DNA of 64,000 nucleotides from Anisakis pegreffii (taxonomy: Eukaryota; Nematoda; Chromadorea; Rhabditida; Anisakidae), in NCBI GenBank assembly GCA_035041965.1, contig JAPYMA010001288.1, positions 62,001 to 126,000 on the forward strand, written 5' to 3'. The notes beneath the pieces were generated by a model, which was given only the letters and a program-made list of their open reading frames with translations, had not been told where the DNA came from and ran no database searches. Shown here in pieces: positions 13,601 through 26,576 of this stretch (the stretch's first letter is position 1; each line of letters begins with the position of its first letter). The position numbers were made by a program, and so were the translations under genes.

Positions 13601-16600
13601 TGAATAGTTATTATTATCATTATCAGGGATGAATTTTTCGATGCAACAGAGATTGTTTGATTTTTTTTTGTTTGGCGCTCCGAGCAACAGAATAACTAGA
13701 TAGTTGGGTGTTGTTCCATAAAAGGTTTCCAACAGTTACCGGTTTTTGTTGTTAAAGTGAACAACGAATATTCATCTGATTCAAGCGTCTTCATTAAGAT
13801 CTATTTAGTTTGCATTTTGAAGCATTTCATGTTAGTGCATTATTGATATTTGTGAGGAATCGGAATGTGCGTGAACGATTCTCGTTAGTAAGTTATAGGA
13901 TGAGTAATGGAGATGGGCTACCGCTACGTAGCGATACCATTTGGCTAACGCGCTACTGCCCGTCTTTGAAACGTAGCATGGATGTTGGAGCATAACTTTC
14001 TTGAGAGTTTAATTGGCACTTGCATTTGTTCAGAACCATTTGAAGGAATGATATGACCTATTGTTTCATATTTATAATATGACTACGATCTGATGTGACG
14101 AACAAAGAGATCAGATCAGTCGTTGCAGATTTACAAGATGAATGGATACTGATAGTAAGAATGAAGGATTATGAACTGAGTTATTGAAGTGGAGGAAGTT
14201 AGTGATAAAGACCGCAAGTAAAAAATGTTGCGAAAGAATTAGAAGACGCTATAATTTTGAGTAATATCGTGTGCTTGCTGCTGATGGCATGTTGTATCCG
14301 TTATTGTTTTCTGTTCATTCAGTTTCTTCCTTAGTATGACTGAATGGTGAGATGTGATGTGATAGGTGAAAATTTGGGATTGATGTTGACCCCACTCACC
14401 TATTCACAATCATTCACCATTTACTGGGTCTTAGATGGACGACTGGAAGGGTGGGTGGCCTAGCTATGACGGTATGCTGCAACTGATCGGTGAGTCGGTT
14501 AATGTCATTCGAGTTGTTGGTACAAGGGACGCACGCATACGTCTAAACATACTTGTTTCTTGCGTCTAATGTGAACGGAGATCGCGTCGCGCAGCGTATT
14601 TGGTTTGGTTGTGTGTATTCGTTTGTGTGGAGCGATATGATGATGACCAAATTATTGTGACGTGGGGAAGAGAAAAGATAGAACAATATGTAATATTGTG
14701 AGTGGATGCAGTTAGCATCGCTCATGAAAGGGGGAAGAAGAGAAAGACATAATTGAGGAAGTGAACCGAATAATATGCCGTAAAGATATGGGTAATTGAA
14801 ATTGAATTAAGTTGTCGAAAATACAACAAAACATTTACAAAAAATGAAGGCTAATTTCAAAGAGTTGCTACATTATGCGAAGTAACGTGTAATTCATAAA
14901 ATTAGTTGATAGAAAATAATATCACGTGAAAGGTAAAGTGTTCAGAAAGGCAAACTAAAAACGCTTGTAAAAAAGTGCAATTCTCCGTTTAACAAAACAT
15001 GATGTTCAATGGCCAACTGAATGCCTCTGAATCTACTCAGATAAGGAGTGAAAATTGAATTTGAATTCTTCAATCATATCTCGGTGAGTTGACATATTTT
15101 CCGACACGTATATCTCGTATATATGATTGACTGAAGTCTGGTACAGTAGAAATAATCATTCAAAGCACGCAACGTCTTTATCAGTTACATTTACAAATGT
15201 GAAGATGTCAGAATTATTGGTGATTCAATCGAAATAATATCATACATCATGTAGTGATGCCTGGTTGAGTTTAATGTATTCAAAATACTGCTGTCGCATG
15301 TCATTCATTCATATCGTACAATCTTGTGAATTTATTGTTAAAAAATCTGCTGCATCTCATTTCAAAATATTCTCGATCGCAAATGTTGTCTCCATCGACA
15401 GGCGAGTCGTATTTCAGCTCATTTTTTGTAATCAACTCTCCACAGATGCGTTTATTTCTTATCTTTGTCGATTTTGTTCTCAAATTCAGAATGTTGTCAC
15501 CATGGGTATGGTCATCATTTTACTAAAATAAGGACAATCACCATTTGTGTGAGTTTTATTGATTTCAGTGATATCCTGTCAACGCGATAGTCTCATAATT
15601 TTCTATAACCTATATCCAAATTGCAGTTTCCTTCGGCAACACCTAGTCCCTTAGGAATGGGGCCTGGTCCAGGTCCAGACGGTATGATGCCAGCTGGTTA
15701 CTACCCTCCTCGATCCGGTCAGCCCGGACCATCTGGTTCAACCAGTCAAGCGTCGCCCATATCCGGTGAGAATTAGCTTTCGCAATTATCCCCTTTTATA
15801 TGTGTTGGACCTACTCAACATTATTGTTATTGTATCCCGCAAACCAGTAGTTCTATGACATGCCAATTCATCTCGGATGACTCACAACTATCATGCTGCA
15901 CAAGGTGATAGTTGGAAATGCTTTTATTTAATGGACTGGACTGACTGTTTTCTCCATGATTTTTCCATTGTTGTGCATTCTGCTTGAATTGCTCATGAGA
16001 AACTGAAAGATTTTCAGGAGTTCCACCTTCAGGAAGTTTTGCACCAGTACCTCCACGTTATGCGATGCCGGGTGCACGGAATGGACCGCCGGGACCGGGA
16101 GGAATGCCTCCGGGCGCAGGATTCCCGGCTGGAGGACCGCCTCATATGTTCGCTGGTGCTGATCAAATGCGGCCCATGCAGCCACAACGGTTACCTCCTA
16201 ACGCCGGACCTATGCGCATGCCAACGGTTTGTTTTCTCCTATCGCAAATGAGTCTTTGACAAAAAAAGCATTTTGAGGTGAGCAAGAAACGTGTCATGTT
16301 TAAGTATCTTTCATATATTCGTCTTCTTCATGAATTCCATCAATAAAGTGAATGTGATCTTACAGAACGGCATTTGACTTTATGCAGTGCAGATCAAGAC
16401 ATTTCTGATGGCTATCGTTGCTCTAACCAAAATGATTCTTTGATGGTTTATCAGCATTAAGCCTGTTCTAAAAAGCTTTCACTATTTTAGAATTTCCCTG
16501 GAATGCGGCCAAACGGACCGATGCGGTATAGTTCGCAGATGTATATGGACTCACCCACCGGAACACCATTTCCTCCCGTACTGTTTGATGTTTTAGTTTT

Positions 16601-18384
16601 GATCTTTCATCGTTCATTGCTCGTAGTTACTTTTCTCTTTCGCATGATTCGAACAACTTTGATGATGTACTGCATATTAAAAACTTGGCAGTGCTCATAT
16701 TTGTTTTTCATTTGATTTTACCTTACTAAAACGTTTTTTTTAAATCCAAAAGTTTTGTTGCCTGAACTTTTGAGCCTGTATGTATAACTGGTTTTGTTAT
16801 GGATAAGTCGTTCACGAGACTAGTCCTATTATCATATTAAAAGTGTGATTTAAACTTGACGCAGTAATAAATGTGGTGATGACAGACTTTACAGAATGCG
16901 ATGATGCCAAACGGCGGCATGTGTTCATCTGCGCCATCAATGATGTCGTCGCCGGGTCCACAAGGACCCTTACCCACTGGGCCTGATGGGCAACCAGATC
17001 CTAGGGGATATATGATGATGTCTACCGCCTCTGCTATGCCTGTAAGTTTCTGCATTCAGTTTCATTGAATTTCCAATAATAATCATTCGTAGGTATAGTG
17101 GAATTGTTGACTGTGTTCAATCGAGAACAGTGAGATTATTTAGCAGTTGTGTTTTAGTATGGGATGCACGGAGCTGAGGGGAGTATAACGCCAGGTGCAG
17201 GGGGTCGAGGATCGGCAGGACCACCAGTAGCGGCGTCTGAACCTCAAATGAACTCGCTTTTGAATGGTGACGAAATGAAGCAGTCGCCTGCATCAACACA
17301 TGGTGGTCTCAATGGAGGAACCCCGGGTGCTGCTGGAGGGCCAGGTTATTAATATCATTGTTATACGGATATTGTTGTTTTATAGTTATAAAATAGAGAC
17401 TGCTTCAAGATGTTGTTGTGTTATTTAGATTGTATAATCGCTGTTACGTATTCATTATAGAAGCATGTACAGTACAATTCTTTTCACAAAACCACGTTCT
17501 TTAATTAATGCAATATCTCTTGCAAGTGTGATTTTATGTTTTTTCAATTTTTTCAATGCAGGTAGTCAAGCACCCGTCGGAGGACCAGGATCAGTAGCTG
17601 GAGCAGGAGTGGGCGGTCCGGGGTCGGTGCACTCACAGAGCGGAGGATCTGGAGGTGGTGGAGGAGGCGGGAGTCAAAGTGCTGGAGCAGGCGCAGGAGG
17701 CGGAAACTCGGGTGGAGCGCCGGCGGGTGGTGGCAATGTTGGAGGCCAAGTTGGTCTTGATTTTGTACCCATTGTCGCCCCCTATTGCTCTTAAAAAGGC
17801 GAGCCTCTCGTGTTAATCTTAATTCCTCAAGTTGTTCTGAAATTAGCTTCTTCATACCCTCTTCAACAGAAATGTTTTGTTCGTAAAATCAAAAAATTTT
17901 AGTTGAAATTACCTTACGTTGAGGTATTTTAATGTGATCCGGCTGAATCGAACAAAACTTTGTTTGTGAACCTATTCAGCTGCAAAACTTCTTCACCAAC
18001 TAACTTGAGTTATGTTAGATAATTAAGTGCTTGATCCAACTTCAACTGAAGAAATTTTTGTCCGTCGGTTGGATCGACCTTTGTGTAATAATCTGTAAGA
18101 TGACATAGAGCTTAGTCTGTTTCGCGGAATGTTATGGTCATCGCATACCGGAAATTGGTAGTAACGTGAGGCAAGCTTATCGAGTTGGGAATACTCCTCG
18201 AAAATACATGCATTTCTGTTTTATGTTTGTATTTGTTACATTCTAAATTATATTTTAAAGCTTTTCCAAGCACCCATTTCAGGAAGAAGCGAGTGAAATC
18301 TCCAAGATAAAGCAGAGTTTATTCGATGATTTGAAACATTTTGGCACAAAAGAAGAGAGTACTGGTGAAGGATATTTCTCGTAA
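7689..18384 (+). CDS. Single-stranded DNA-binding protein homologue (SSBP2/3/4; SAM-10-like), LUFS-domain cofactor
   Basis: Twelve exons: 7689-7774, 8159-8240, 8479-8543, 9530-9614, 9789-9869, 15627-15765, 16018-16226, 16491-16577, 16895-17041, 17158-17344, 17562-17749, 18283-18384. All phases join and give 485 residues. The N-terminal LUFS/LisH domain (about residues 26-106) reads [32 protein letters not shown] and [13 protein letters not shown], then EAKAFHEY, close to vertebrate SSBP2-4. The rest is a long Pro/Gly/Met-rich region, with an exon of nearly pure Gly/Ser/Ala (about 390-452) and a charged end ([16 protein letters not shown]). SSBPs are nuclear partners that stabilise LDB/LIM-homeodomain complexes; worm SAM-10 acts in neurons. 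Intron 1 appears to be GC-AG. Intron 5 is 5757 bp and holds repeats and an antisense ORF. If intron 10 is retained, the frame ends two codons past exon 10, giving a shorter isoform. The C-terminal exon is the least certain part. Confidence 0.93.
10570..10656 (-). repeat. GC-rich self-complementary island, hAT-terminus-like
   Basis: Inside SSBP intron 5. Read on the minus strand it opens CAGGCATCGGCAACC and runs into CCCGCGGGTCAATATTGACC and GGCCCGCC, a self-similar GC-rich block in AT-rich surroundings. The opening resembles the known hAT terminus pattern CAGGGGTCGGCAA. I could not find a matching second end or an 8-bp target duplication, so it may be a solo or truncated end. Confidence 0.4.
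11616..12116 (-). CDS. Unrecognised 166-residue antisense ORF inside SSBP intron 5
   Basis: A single uninterrupted ATG-to-stop frame of 501 bases on the strand opposite the host gene, long for AT-rich intronic sequence. The product is basic and hydrophilic, with a charged middle ([19 protein letters not shown]) and end ([18 protein letters not shown]); I see no clear signal peptide, membrane segment or known motif. It could be a nested gene, an exon of one, or a relic of a mobile element, since an RTE-like relic lies about 470 bp away. A chance ORF remains possible. I assign no function. Confidence 0.35.
   Translation of the reverse strand: MERDFAIFHGAQRHLSQSSRFCLTENLVADESNISFVSNRFKKIVFYSAMIIDGISNPQTHIHENTSNHSMNTNCNEFSHNFYKRKKAREDELYAKVNTRFILISTRILFESIRLETGTLVKNSMVPCENRPHLKYTGLHFGYASRKQREQYLGMEYRQTEEHLGI
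12590..12890 (+). mobile_element. RTE-like non-LTR retrotransposon 3' relic
   Basis: Plus-strand translation shows the C-terminal tail typical of RTE-type reverse transcriptases: [18 protein letters not shown], then [21 protein letters not shown] frameshift and stop near 12793 then move the tail to another frame, where [16 protein letters not shown] continues the family pattern. The upstream polymerase core is missing, so this is a 5'-truncated, decayed copy, as expected for LINE insertions. It sits in the sense orientation in SSBP intron 5. The family assignment rests on the DDNRW...WxPR...GRPxxRW type of pattern and is from memory. Confidence 0.65.
13900..13985. repeat. Self-complementary CGCTAC-rich island
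   Basis: In SSBP intron 5. It begins GGAGATGGGCTACCGCTACG and ends with CTACTGCCCGTCTTTG, whose reverse complement starts CAAAGACGGGCAGTAG, so the two ends form an imperfect inverted repeat. The CAGAGATGGG-like opening recalls hAT termini and resembles the island at about 42036. No convincing target-site duplication is visible. Confidence 0.35.
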
Positions 18385-21300
18385 ATAAGTACACAGAACC
18401 TTCTTCAATGAATCTCTCTCGTTATTCTTTATTCTTCAAGCTGTGCGCAGGGCCGTCTCAAGCGTAATGTTTTTATATGTATTTTATGAATGCAGATTGA
18501 TGAATTGCGTATTCAAAATACTATGTTTTATTATTAAAAGTGATTGATTGTTGTTTGTATACCTCAGAGGTTAGTAATTGCTTGAGGCATGCTTCAGATG
18601 TTCGGAACTGTATGATACCTTACTAGTCGTTTGATCGCTTGTCCCAATCTGAGTTTAGCTCACTGCTCCATAGCAAATCGGGAGACAAATTTTATGACGT
18701 TGCTGGATTTGTTCAGAAACGAAAAATTAATTTTGTGGAATGATGACGCCTGTAATGGTGAAGATAAATGGGTTGAATCAATCTTTTGCTAGTGAGAGAG
18801 GAAGTTTTTTCGTTGATTTAATTTTTATCGATAGAGCATTCATTTTTTGTGCGTATTTATATTGTTGTGATCGTAAATGGAGACGAAATCAAAATCATCA
18901 TCAAATGGTTGATAATGCTGATTGTCATGCGAACATCTTGTTGGGTATGCATTTCGGCTGTTACAGATTGTTCGTTTTCGATTTAGAATTTTAGAATGTT
19001 TGCTTGTCCTCGATTTCCTATATGGAAAATGAAGCGTTTTTTAGTTCGCGTCATACCCAACGAGCACCTTTTTAACGGGCCAAATCATTGCAGTTGTCAT
19101 TTGCCAGAAATGTTGCACCAAATATTTTATATCGTTACAAAAGCGCTTTTCTCAGTCGAGTCTAACCTCTTGAAATTGTTACTTTTCGACTGTTTCTCGC
19201 AGCATTTTGGTGTCAAGAATTTAAAAGTCAAATGAGTGTCGTTTCAAAAGTATTGATCTGTAAGATGAAGTACTTGTTTTGAAGAATGCATGAGAAAAGT
19301 GTATTTAAACTTGATGTTCTGTTGAGCAAAGCTGTGCCGGTCGCATCGTTTGTTCATTTCAGTTTTTGAATTTTTTGCACTCAACTACTTCGTCTGTTCA
19401 GCTTGAATGTGAATTCAGTCTCGTGGTTCATCTCTTTGCTGGAAATGTTATATTTATTGCATACTGCTGCTGAAACAGAGTTGCATATGTGATATGACAT
19501 AATATTTATTGATGATGCCAGTTTTCTTGAGTAATATCGCTACTACCTTCGTAAACGTTATAAAGACACGTCAGTTGATCCTTATCAATTGACATCTCAG
19601 GTTTATCGATGCTTTTTAGTTACGTCTCATTTGTTACATAAGTGAGTGACACATTTCAAGTGAACGAGCTCGTTAGATTTGATGCGACAGTCATGTTTAT
19701 ACAAGGTTATTTTCTCGTTTGTCAGGGTGGATTTTGGTTAGTCTTCGCACATTTTTAATCAGTGTCTGTCATTTGTAAGCGATAAAATGAATCGGATTCG
19801 AATGTAATGAAAGTTCTTATTCGATTAACAGTGGTCGGTCCGTTCGAGCGCTGCACAATTATGTCGAAAAACCTTTCTTGGCAAATGTATTGATCGGGTT
19901 CGCGTGAAGTTAATTTCGCTTGTTGTATTGTAACGCTAATGGAAGTTACATATTGAAACGTTATGATTGAGTTGATATGTATTGTTAAGTTATTGTTTGT
20001 AAATAAGCTCTGTGCATTGTTAGCAGAGAGTGATATAAGTTATAATGTTTGTTATTTCTTCCTCACGTTACTTGATATTATTTACGTTTTGTAACTTTCG
20101 AAATGTTCGTTCGTTGGTTTCATTTGAACTTATTCCGTTGTTTCTTCATTTATTCAGTTTTATCATAACTGATTCCTATTTCAATTTTCAACTGTTTAAT
20201 GTGGAAGTTTGAGTGTAAATAGCATTTTTAGATAAGTATTTTATTTTTTCTTCTTATTAAAACTATGGTGTAATACTGTAGGGTGGCGTGAATTAAGCTG
20301 AAACAAAAGGCTGCAAACATGGATTATTGATGACGATTTGCTTCGAAATTGTTGCACTGAAATAATCGACTGGGAACTGTTGCTCCGGTTGAAACTGAAT
20401 TGAAAGGTTGTTGGTGATTTCATTGTTAGTATACTAATTCGTTTTCGTGCTCACTCTTTTCGCAAGTGTCCATCATCGATTACAGTTCCTCAAAATGGAG
20501 AACGATTTGTCGGTAGTGTTAATTGAGAGTTCAGAACAACTTTTTTTGGATTTATGTTGAGGAACAACAAATAGAGAATTTAACTTTCAAAGTGGGAAGG
20601 AGGGGTGATGCATTCTCGACACGTTAGTGTTATTTATCGTGGTATCGTCTGAGCTTTCCACACAAACCGCCCAGCAGCAGCACATCACATAGTTGGAATT
20701 AATCCAAACGAAGTCCATGTTTGTCTGCGTTTCATACGATGTTGCTGTGAATTGTAACATTCTCTCTTCTTTCATTTCTCGATCGTCATTATGTTCATCT
20801 ACTCTGGCTACTTGCTCGTTTCTTGTCGATGCTTCTTTTTCCTCGATTTCATTTTCGTTCCACTCCGCTCACTCTCATTTCACAAGCATTCTGTGTTGTT
20901 TATGATTGGTACTGTTGTGTATCGGATATCGTCTCGTCTCTTATTCTTTCTCTATCATATTGCGCTCTCATGATTATGCTCACAACGATTTCGTATACAT
21001 CTTACACACATTGTTCTTGCTTCATTCTTTTTTCTCTTATCGTATTATCTCACATTAATTTATATGTGAAACATCTAGTAGATGTTGTTCACTCGACTCT
21101 TCCACTGATCCCAACTCACTGAGCTAAGGCGAACGAGAAGACCACACGCAGGCATTATGATGACGAAGAGGATGACCGTGACACATGTAGTATGGAAGAT
21201 GATAATGGCGAGGCGAGAGTAGCAGAGACAACAGCTCACAGATCTCGATCTCCGGTCATTATGATTGTCGTTTTAGGGGGTGGACTCAGTTTGAATATGC

Positions 21301-24300
21301 TGATCTGTTTAACAATTGATAAATAGACGACTGATATGCAGCCAAGAGTAAGAATTGATCAATCGCTTTCATCGGCAGATCAGTGGCAGTGCATTTAAAA
21401 GCGGGTATTATGGAAAGATAAGCGTATCAGCATACTGATCATATTAATACCCCTCCTCGGGGTGTGATAATCGTTTGTTAACTGAAGTTTAAACGTTCTG
21501 ATGATGAAATTTTTCAGTTGTTGGGTGCAACATTGGATGCATGCATATGTGTTACGGGATCGTAGCCATAGATTAGTTCTGCAAACAGTTCAAAACAGCT
21601 ACATTTGCATATTATTGCATTGCTTAATCATTGTCGATGCTTAATCTCTCTGTACTTTTCCTCCAGTTCCAACTAAAATTGAAGCAATCGTTTGCAATTC
21701 TTAACAATTCATCCGCCGTAGCGACTGTCTGCTGTCTTATTGAGCCACCCACCGCTTAGAAACGAATTTGGCTCGATCATTTTCGGCACAACCTGATTAT
21801 TTAATTAGTTATTCATTTATATGTTTGTTTGCTTTTTCCTATTTATTCTTTGCAACTTCTCGTTGTCATTATTTTCATTGAATCTATTTTCCGTAATCAT
21901 CATCACCATCCTTATTGATGCTTCTTCTCATTTGATTCCGCTGCATTGCTATTTTCACTCTAATTTTCTTTTTTGTTATAATGTTGCTAAAGATGTTTCG
22001 TTATTATTTACATTATTAATATCGTTATTATTTGTACTGTAATTATTCTTGTTGATGTTTTCAATACCTTGTTCGTTTTATTCCATATGCTGTCATGCTG
22101 ATGTCCTAATTTATTACGTCAGTTTTGTTTATTAAACTCGTATGATTTCAAGTAATGAACAGCGAGGAGTACAACCATTTTCATCGTTTGTCGTATGCAA
22201 CTGTTCAATATGAGCATTCTGCAAATTATGCTCAGGTGTGAACTGTAAAATCTGATTGATGTGGATGTGGTGATACGAATGTGAATATTATTAAGTGACT
22301 GACTGCAAGCTTGGAAATGGTTTTTTCCAGTGAATTTGGTGTATTTGTGAAAACAGGTCAAGGTTGTTTAAAACGACTAAAATGATGATGGTTGTAATCG
22401 TTTCATGATTACGTTACTATTATACTCCCAATAAGAAACAACCAAACCAATCGGAAATTTTTTAAATTTCCAGTAGTTAAGTAAGCAAGTTAATCCTGTT
22501 GTTGTTTTTATCGTAAACAAATGTGGAAAGCGGAAATTTTCGGCACTACTTTGCAGGGAAACTTTTCATGTGATTTTTTTAGGCTTCAGAACTAATCGTT
22601 ACATCGGATAACCAGATGCTGTTATGAGTTAAGATCAACTTTCATTGGTTGTTTTTTTTAATGGGCCAATTAGCTCTGTTTTTGTGCGCAATTTGTTTGT
22701 TTTCAAAGCTCGTTTGGTTGACCCATATGACTATCATAATGAAATGAATAATAATGGTGGTGATGATCACTATTTTTATTTTTTCAATAATCGTAATCTT
22801 AATAGTAATAATATAAGAACAGCCCTCTGTGCGGTAGTGCCTCGAGCATGTGTTAATGAATCTTATTGAATATTTTTGTGCACTGACCGCTCTTTGAATA
22901 TGACTAATCTCGTCGCACTGTTTTATCGTTATTTTTCTGTTTGATAATTTAATATATTGACATTTGCGAATATAAATAATGTTTTATGTGTTGTTATACT
23001 GTGACGTTTTCGTTATTCACAAAATCATCTTGCCAATGAATTACACCAAAAAATGCAACTGTACAAACTGACGTCTGATTAGTTGATATGAATGATTTAA
23101 AGCTGACACCTTTGAGAGGTGCTATTTTATACAACGAATTCGTTTCACTTTCACAATGTTGGAAGTGCGGTTAATGTACGTGATGGGTAACAGCTGGATC
23201 AATATTATATTTATTCTATATGTTCTAAAATTCTAAACATCACTGTTTAAAATTTTCCTTTTAGGTAAGAGTATTTTGTAATGGCACAGTTTTGTGTGTA
23301 TTAAAAATGAACAGCAGCGTAAGCATGTTTTAAATTCAAAAAAAAAATAGTTTGCAAAATTCGTTAAGCTTCAATTGTTGAAGGCAATATTTTATTGCAA
23401 TCACTGTGTTGCAAGCTTTCTAAGTGGACAGAAAAAAACCGTTGTGTATGTCTATTGAAGCGAAGCATCGAAATGTTTTTATTGCATATCAACGAAGTCT
23501 ATTCGGTAGGTCGTTGCCAACCTAAAACATCAGTTCTGTGTCGAAGTTTTTCCAGATGTGTGATCACGTAAGTGAGCGCACTTTCATGCGCTCACTGCTT
23601 TGATCAGATAATTCTCAATTCGGGATTTCACTGATGCAATTTTCTGCAAAGATGTCTGTAACCAAATGAGACTCAACAGTGCAGAATCGACGAAATCAAT
23701 CGCCAATTTTCTTTGTAAAACCTTCAGCAATTCTGACGTATTGTGTGGCCTCTTTCAGAAATACGCAAACCGCAAATGAGAGTGTGGAGCTTTTGTCAAC
23801 GTACAAACAACAATAACGGACTTCATCAAGAGGAAGTCATCGAGTAGGAGGTTCTCGACGAAAACTTCTTTGGATTGAGCGTTCCCAGTCAAGTCATCTC
23901 CAGGATCTCCTCGCATAAAGTGTTCCAGCAAAAAGACCCCAGACGAAACATCCTTATGAAAACAGTTCTTTGTTGTTTCCAATACTGCTTTGTTACTTCT
24001 ACTGAGTAATACTTTTCTTTGTTTGGTATGTGTGATTTCGGTTCGTGCTGGTTATGTTTTTGCAATCGATATTTGAGTTTATTTGCAAAAGAACACGATT
24101 CAATTGCGTAGCAATAGTTATGGCATTAGTGTTATAAAACTTTAATAATTTCGGAAAATAATCCAAAAACGATGGCAGCGGAAGTTTGCAAAAATAAGCG
24201 ACATTTAAACAGTATTCCGTCTATATACGCAACTCAGAATTTTTATATGAACTGAATAAGAACCGTAAAGAAATCCTAACGGTGAAGAAACAGAAACGGA

Positions 24301-25896
24301 AGATACCTGAAGAAATATTAAAGTTTTAAAAATTGATCACGTTTTGTGTGGAAACATTTTGGTCTAGGCATCATGCTTTGAGGGCGCATATTCTTGATAC
24401 TTGGGAATCTTATAAACAGTTTTGCACGAACAACAACGTTCAAAGGTTGTAGTAGCCATCAGCAGACGTACAATAGTTCCATTCCGCCTGCACCACTTTT
24501 GTGACCATCAGTTAGTTCCTTTGCTATGCCCTGTTATCAGATTTTCTTTAATGAATGTCGTAGCGGTATTTAACGAAATGTATCATTTAAATGAGCAAAT
24601 AGCAGTGTTTCGAGGCTATATGATATTTTGAAGTTGTTCTAAGGCAGTCAGTATTGACCGTATCCTTGAATTTTCATTGGCATATTCTCGTTCGTAGACC
24701 TGTTATTATGCAAACTTTGGTAAACAACATCGGAACTATGTTAAAAATTGGTGTTCGCATCTCCTGATTGAACTTACATGTAATTCTGCAATAAACCTAA
24801 ACAAATAAAAGTTTTTACTGATCAAAGCGCAATGTATCTAATAATGGTGGTCAACAATGAAAACAGAAGTACATATTGGGTGATACTGCAACCGTACCGA
24901 GAAATTTCGATTCGTTTCTGGCGTGATAAAATCATTTGAAGTATCAGCTTGGTTTTATTGTCAATGAAAACGTTCATGTCACATTCACAGGGAAATCAGA
25001 ACATCTCAGATGTGTGTTCACCATGTGGATTTGATCCTATTGAAAATGAGCGTTTCATCGATTGACTGAAGTAATTCAAGTTGTAGTGATGATAACTGGT
25101 GATAAAGGCCATCAGGTCAAATCATAATACTTCTTAAACGATCAAGTGAAACTGTGTTATTGACTTCACATTATTGAATATTTCACTCAGAATATCACCA
25201 AATTTCATGATATTTCTAAATAACTGAAAAGCGATCAACGTTGATAATGATTCGGATTCTTGCTCTTGGCAGCGTCTTTTACACACGAATCTCATTAAGT
25301 GACTTATCGTGAGTATCATACTAATTGCATTTTTTGAAAAGCAACACTTCATCCGTCAGTTTCTCGACTTGGTTTGTATCCAATTTTCAGCATTTCATTT
25401 AGCTTCATATAGTTGCACATTTGGAAGGAGAAAATGAATTCAATGCCACAATCGTAATGAAAATAGCTTATAGTGAAGGGCTTCTGTGAGTTGTTATTTT
25501 CTCATTCCCATTATGATTAAGTTGCTTCTGCAAATATTTGTTAAAAATTTTTGGCTGCTTCATCGCATTTGGTTTTTATTTGCACTTTTCAAATTTGTCA
25601 ATTACAGTCTTAATACGATGTATTAGACAAGTATATAGTTCACTGCAGATACAACGGAATATTTTATGAAAAATGGAATGAAATGAATTTAAACTTGATT
25701 CTAAGCTTAATTTCAAGACACTTAAGCATGCATTCTATCTAAGCACTTCGTTGCAAGTCTTTATCACCGCAAATAGTCTTTTTTCGTCGAAATAAACTCC
25801 AGTTGTTTCGCACTGAATTCGCACACTTGGCAGCGAAGAAAAATTGTTAAAAAACACGTACGCGTAGTGTGCAGCACATTATTCATTAGTTGAAGC

Positions 25897-26070
25897 GTGC
25901 GTGCACATACAGTGAAGCGACGAACGCTTAGGTGTTTGTTTCGACTATTATTTATCTGTTGTGTCCGTGCAGTTGCCACTTTGAACGTCGCTTTCGCCGT
26001 GCAAGGACGCCTTCTAGCTGATTGCTGCCACATTACGGAAAGCACGAATTTAGACGACGATAACGATGGC
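25897..26070 (+). CDS. Candidate first coding exon of an unrecognised secreted or membrane protein
   Basis: An ATG frame of 58 codons runs into a strong donor (GATGGC|GTAAGT) in phase 0. The peptide starts basic (MRAHTVKRRTLR), then has a hydrophobic stretch (CLFRLLFICCVRAVATLNVA) like a signal peptide, then an acidic end (TNLDDDNDG). The 130 bases upstream are relatively GC-rich and contain GCGTGCGTGCACATAC, as a promoter might. I could not connect it in frame to a second exon. It may instead be an untranslated exon of a downstream gene such as eIF5A. Confidence 0.3.
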
Positions 26071-26363
26071 GTAAGTTATTATCCATCTAAGTTTATGATT
26101 AAACTTATCAGTTTTTTGTGACAATTCGTTGATTATTGAGCGTTATTGTCAGCTTTTAACTGAGTGCTCTTCTCTTACGTAATAAAGTTGTCTACGAATG
26201 AAATCTTGAACATTTCCAACAATATATTTTGATCAGTTCAGCAACATTATCAAAAGTATTTAACTGTTTTCCAGCTTAAATTTCATTCTTGTCGGCTACT
26301 TGCAATCTTACTATTACCAGTAACACTTGCAACCCATGACTAATTTTCATGCTATGAAAGTTG

Positions 26364-26576
26364 GCTAGTTTTGCTGATAACGGGCGCCACTGCGCACATG
26401 TGCTTAGATTACCACTTTGCCTCATGTGTAGATATGTAAACCAGGAGTGTGTTTGAGCTTAAACTTACGCTTAGCCCAGTGATGAGGCTAATGCACAGGC
26501 TACGACTTATGTGTGATGTGTATGAGCACATGAGCATCTGGATGGCGCGGTGGCACCCGTAATCATCAAAAGTACC
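26364..26576. mobile_element. MITE copy A, 213 bp, with 8-bp target-site duplication
   Basis: Terminal inverted repeats: the left end reads GCTAGTTTTGCTGATAACGG and the reverse complement of the right end reads GGTACTTTTGATGATTACGG. Each then runs into a GGCGCCAC/GGTGCCAC segment. It is flanked by perfect direct repeats GAAAGTTG at 26356-26363 and 26577-26584. The interior, for example GATGAGGCTAATGCACAGGC, is shared with copies at 30379 and 42757. There is no transposase, so it is non-autonomous. The 8-bp duplication fits hAT (also P or Merlin) superfamily transposition. Confidence 0.88.

Noticed and set aside
17465..17794. Continuous 109-residue frame ending IVAPYCS as the natural SSBP C-terminus
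   Set aside because: A phase-0 splice from GGCCAA to GAAGAAGCGAG at 18283 gives a charged conserved-looking end; the read-through tail is less likely, though not excluded.
20693..21122. Overlapping hydrophobic plus-strand frames at 20.7-21.1 kb
   Set aside because: Pyrimidine-rich low-complexity DNA gives Leu/Ser/Phe-rich frames in all phases; no splice structure or family match.
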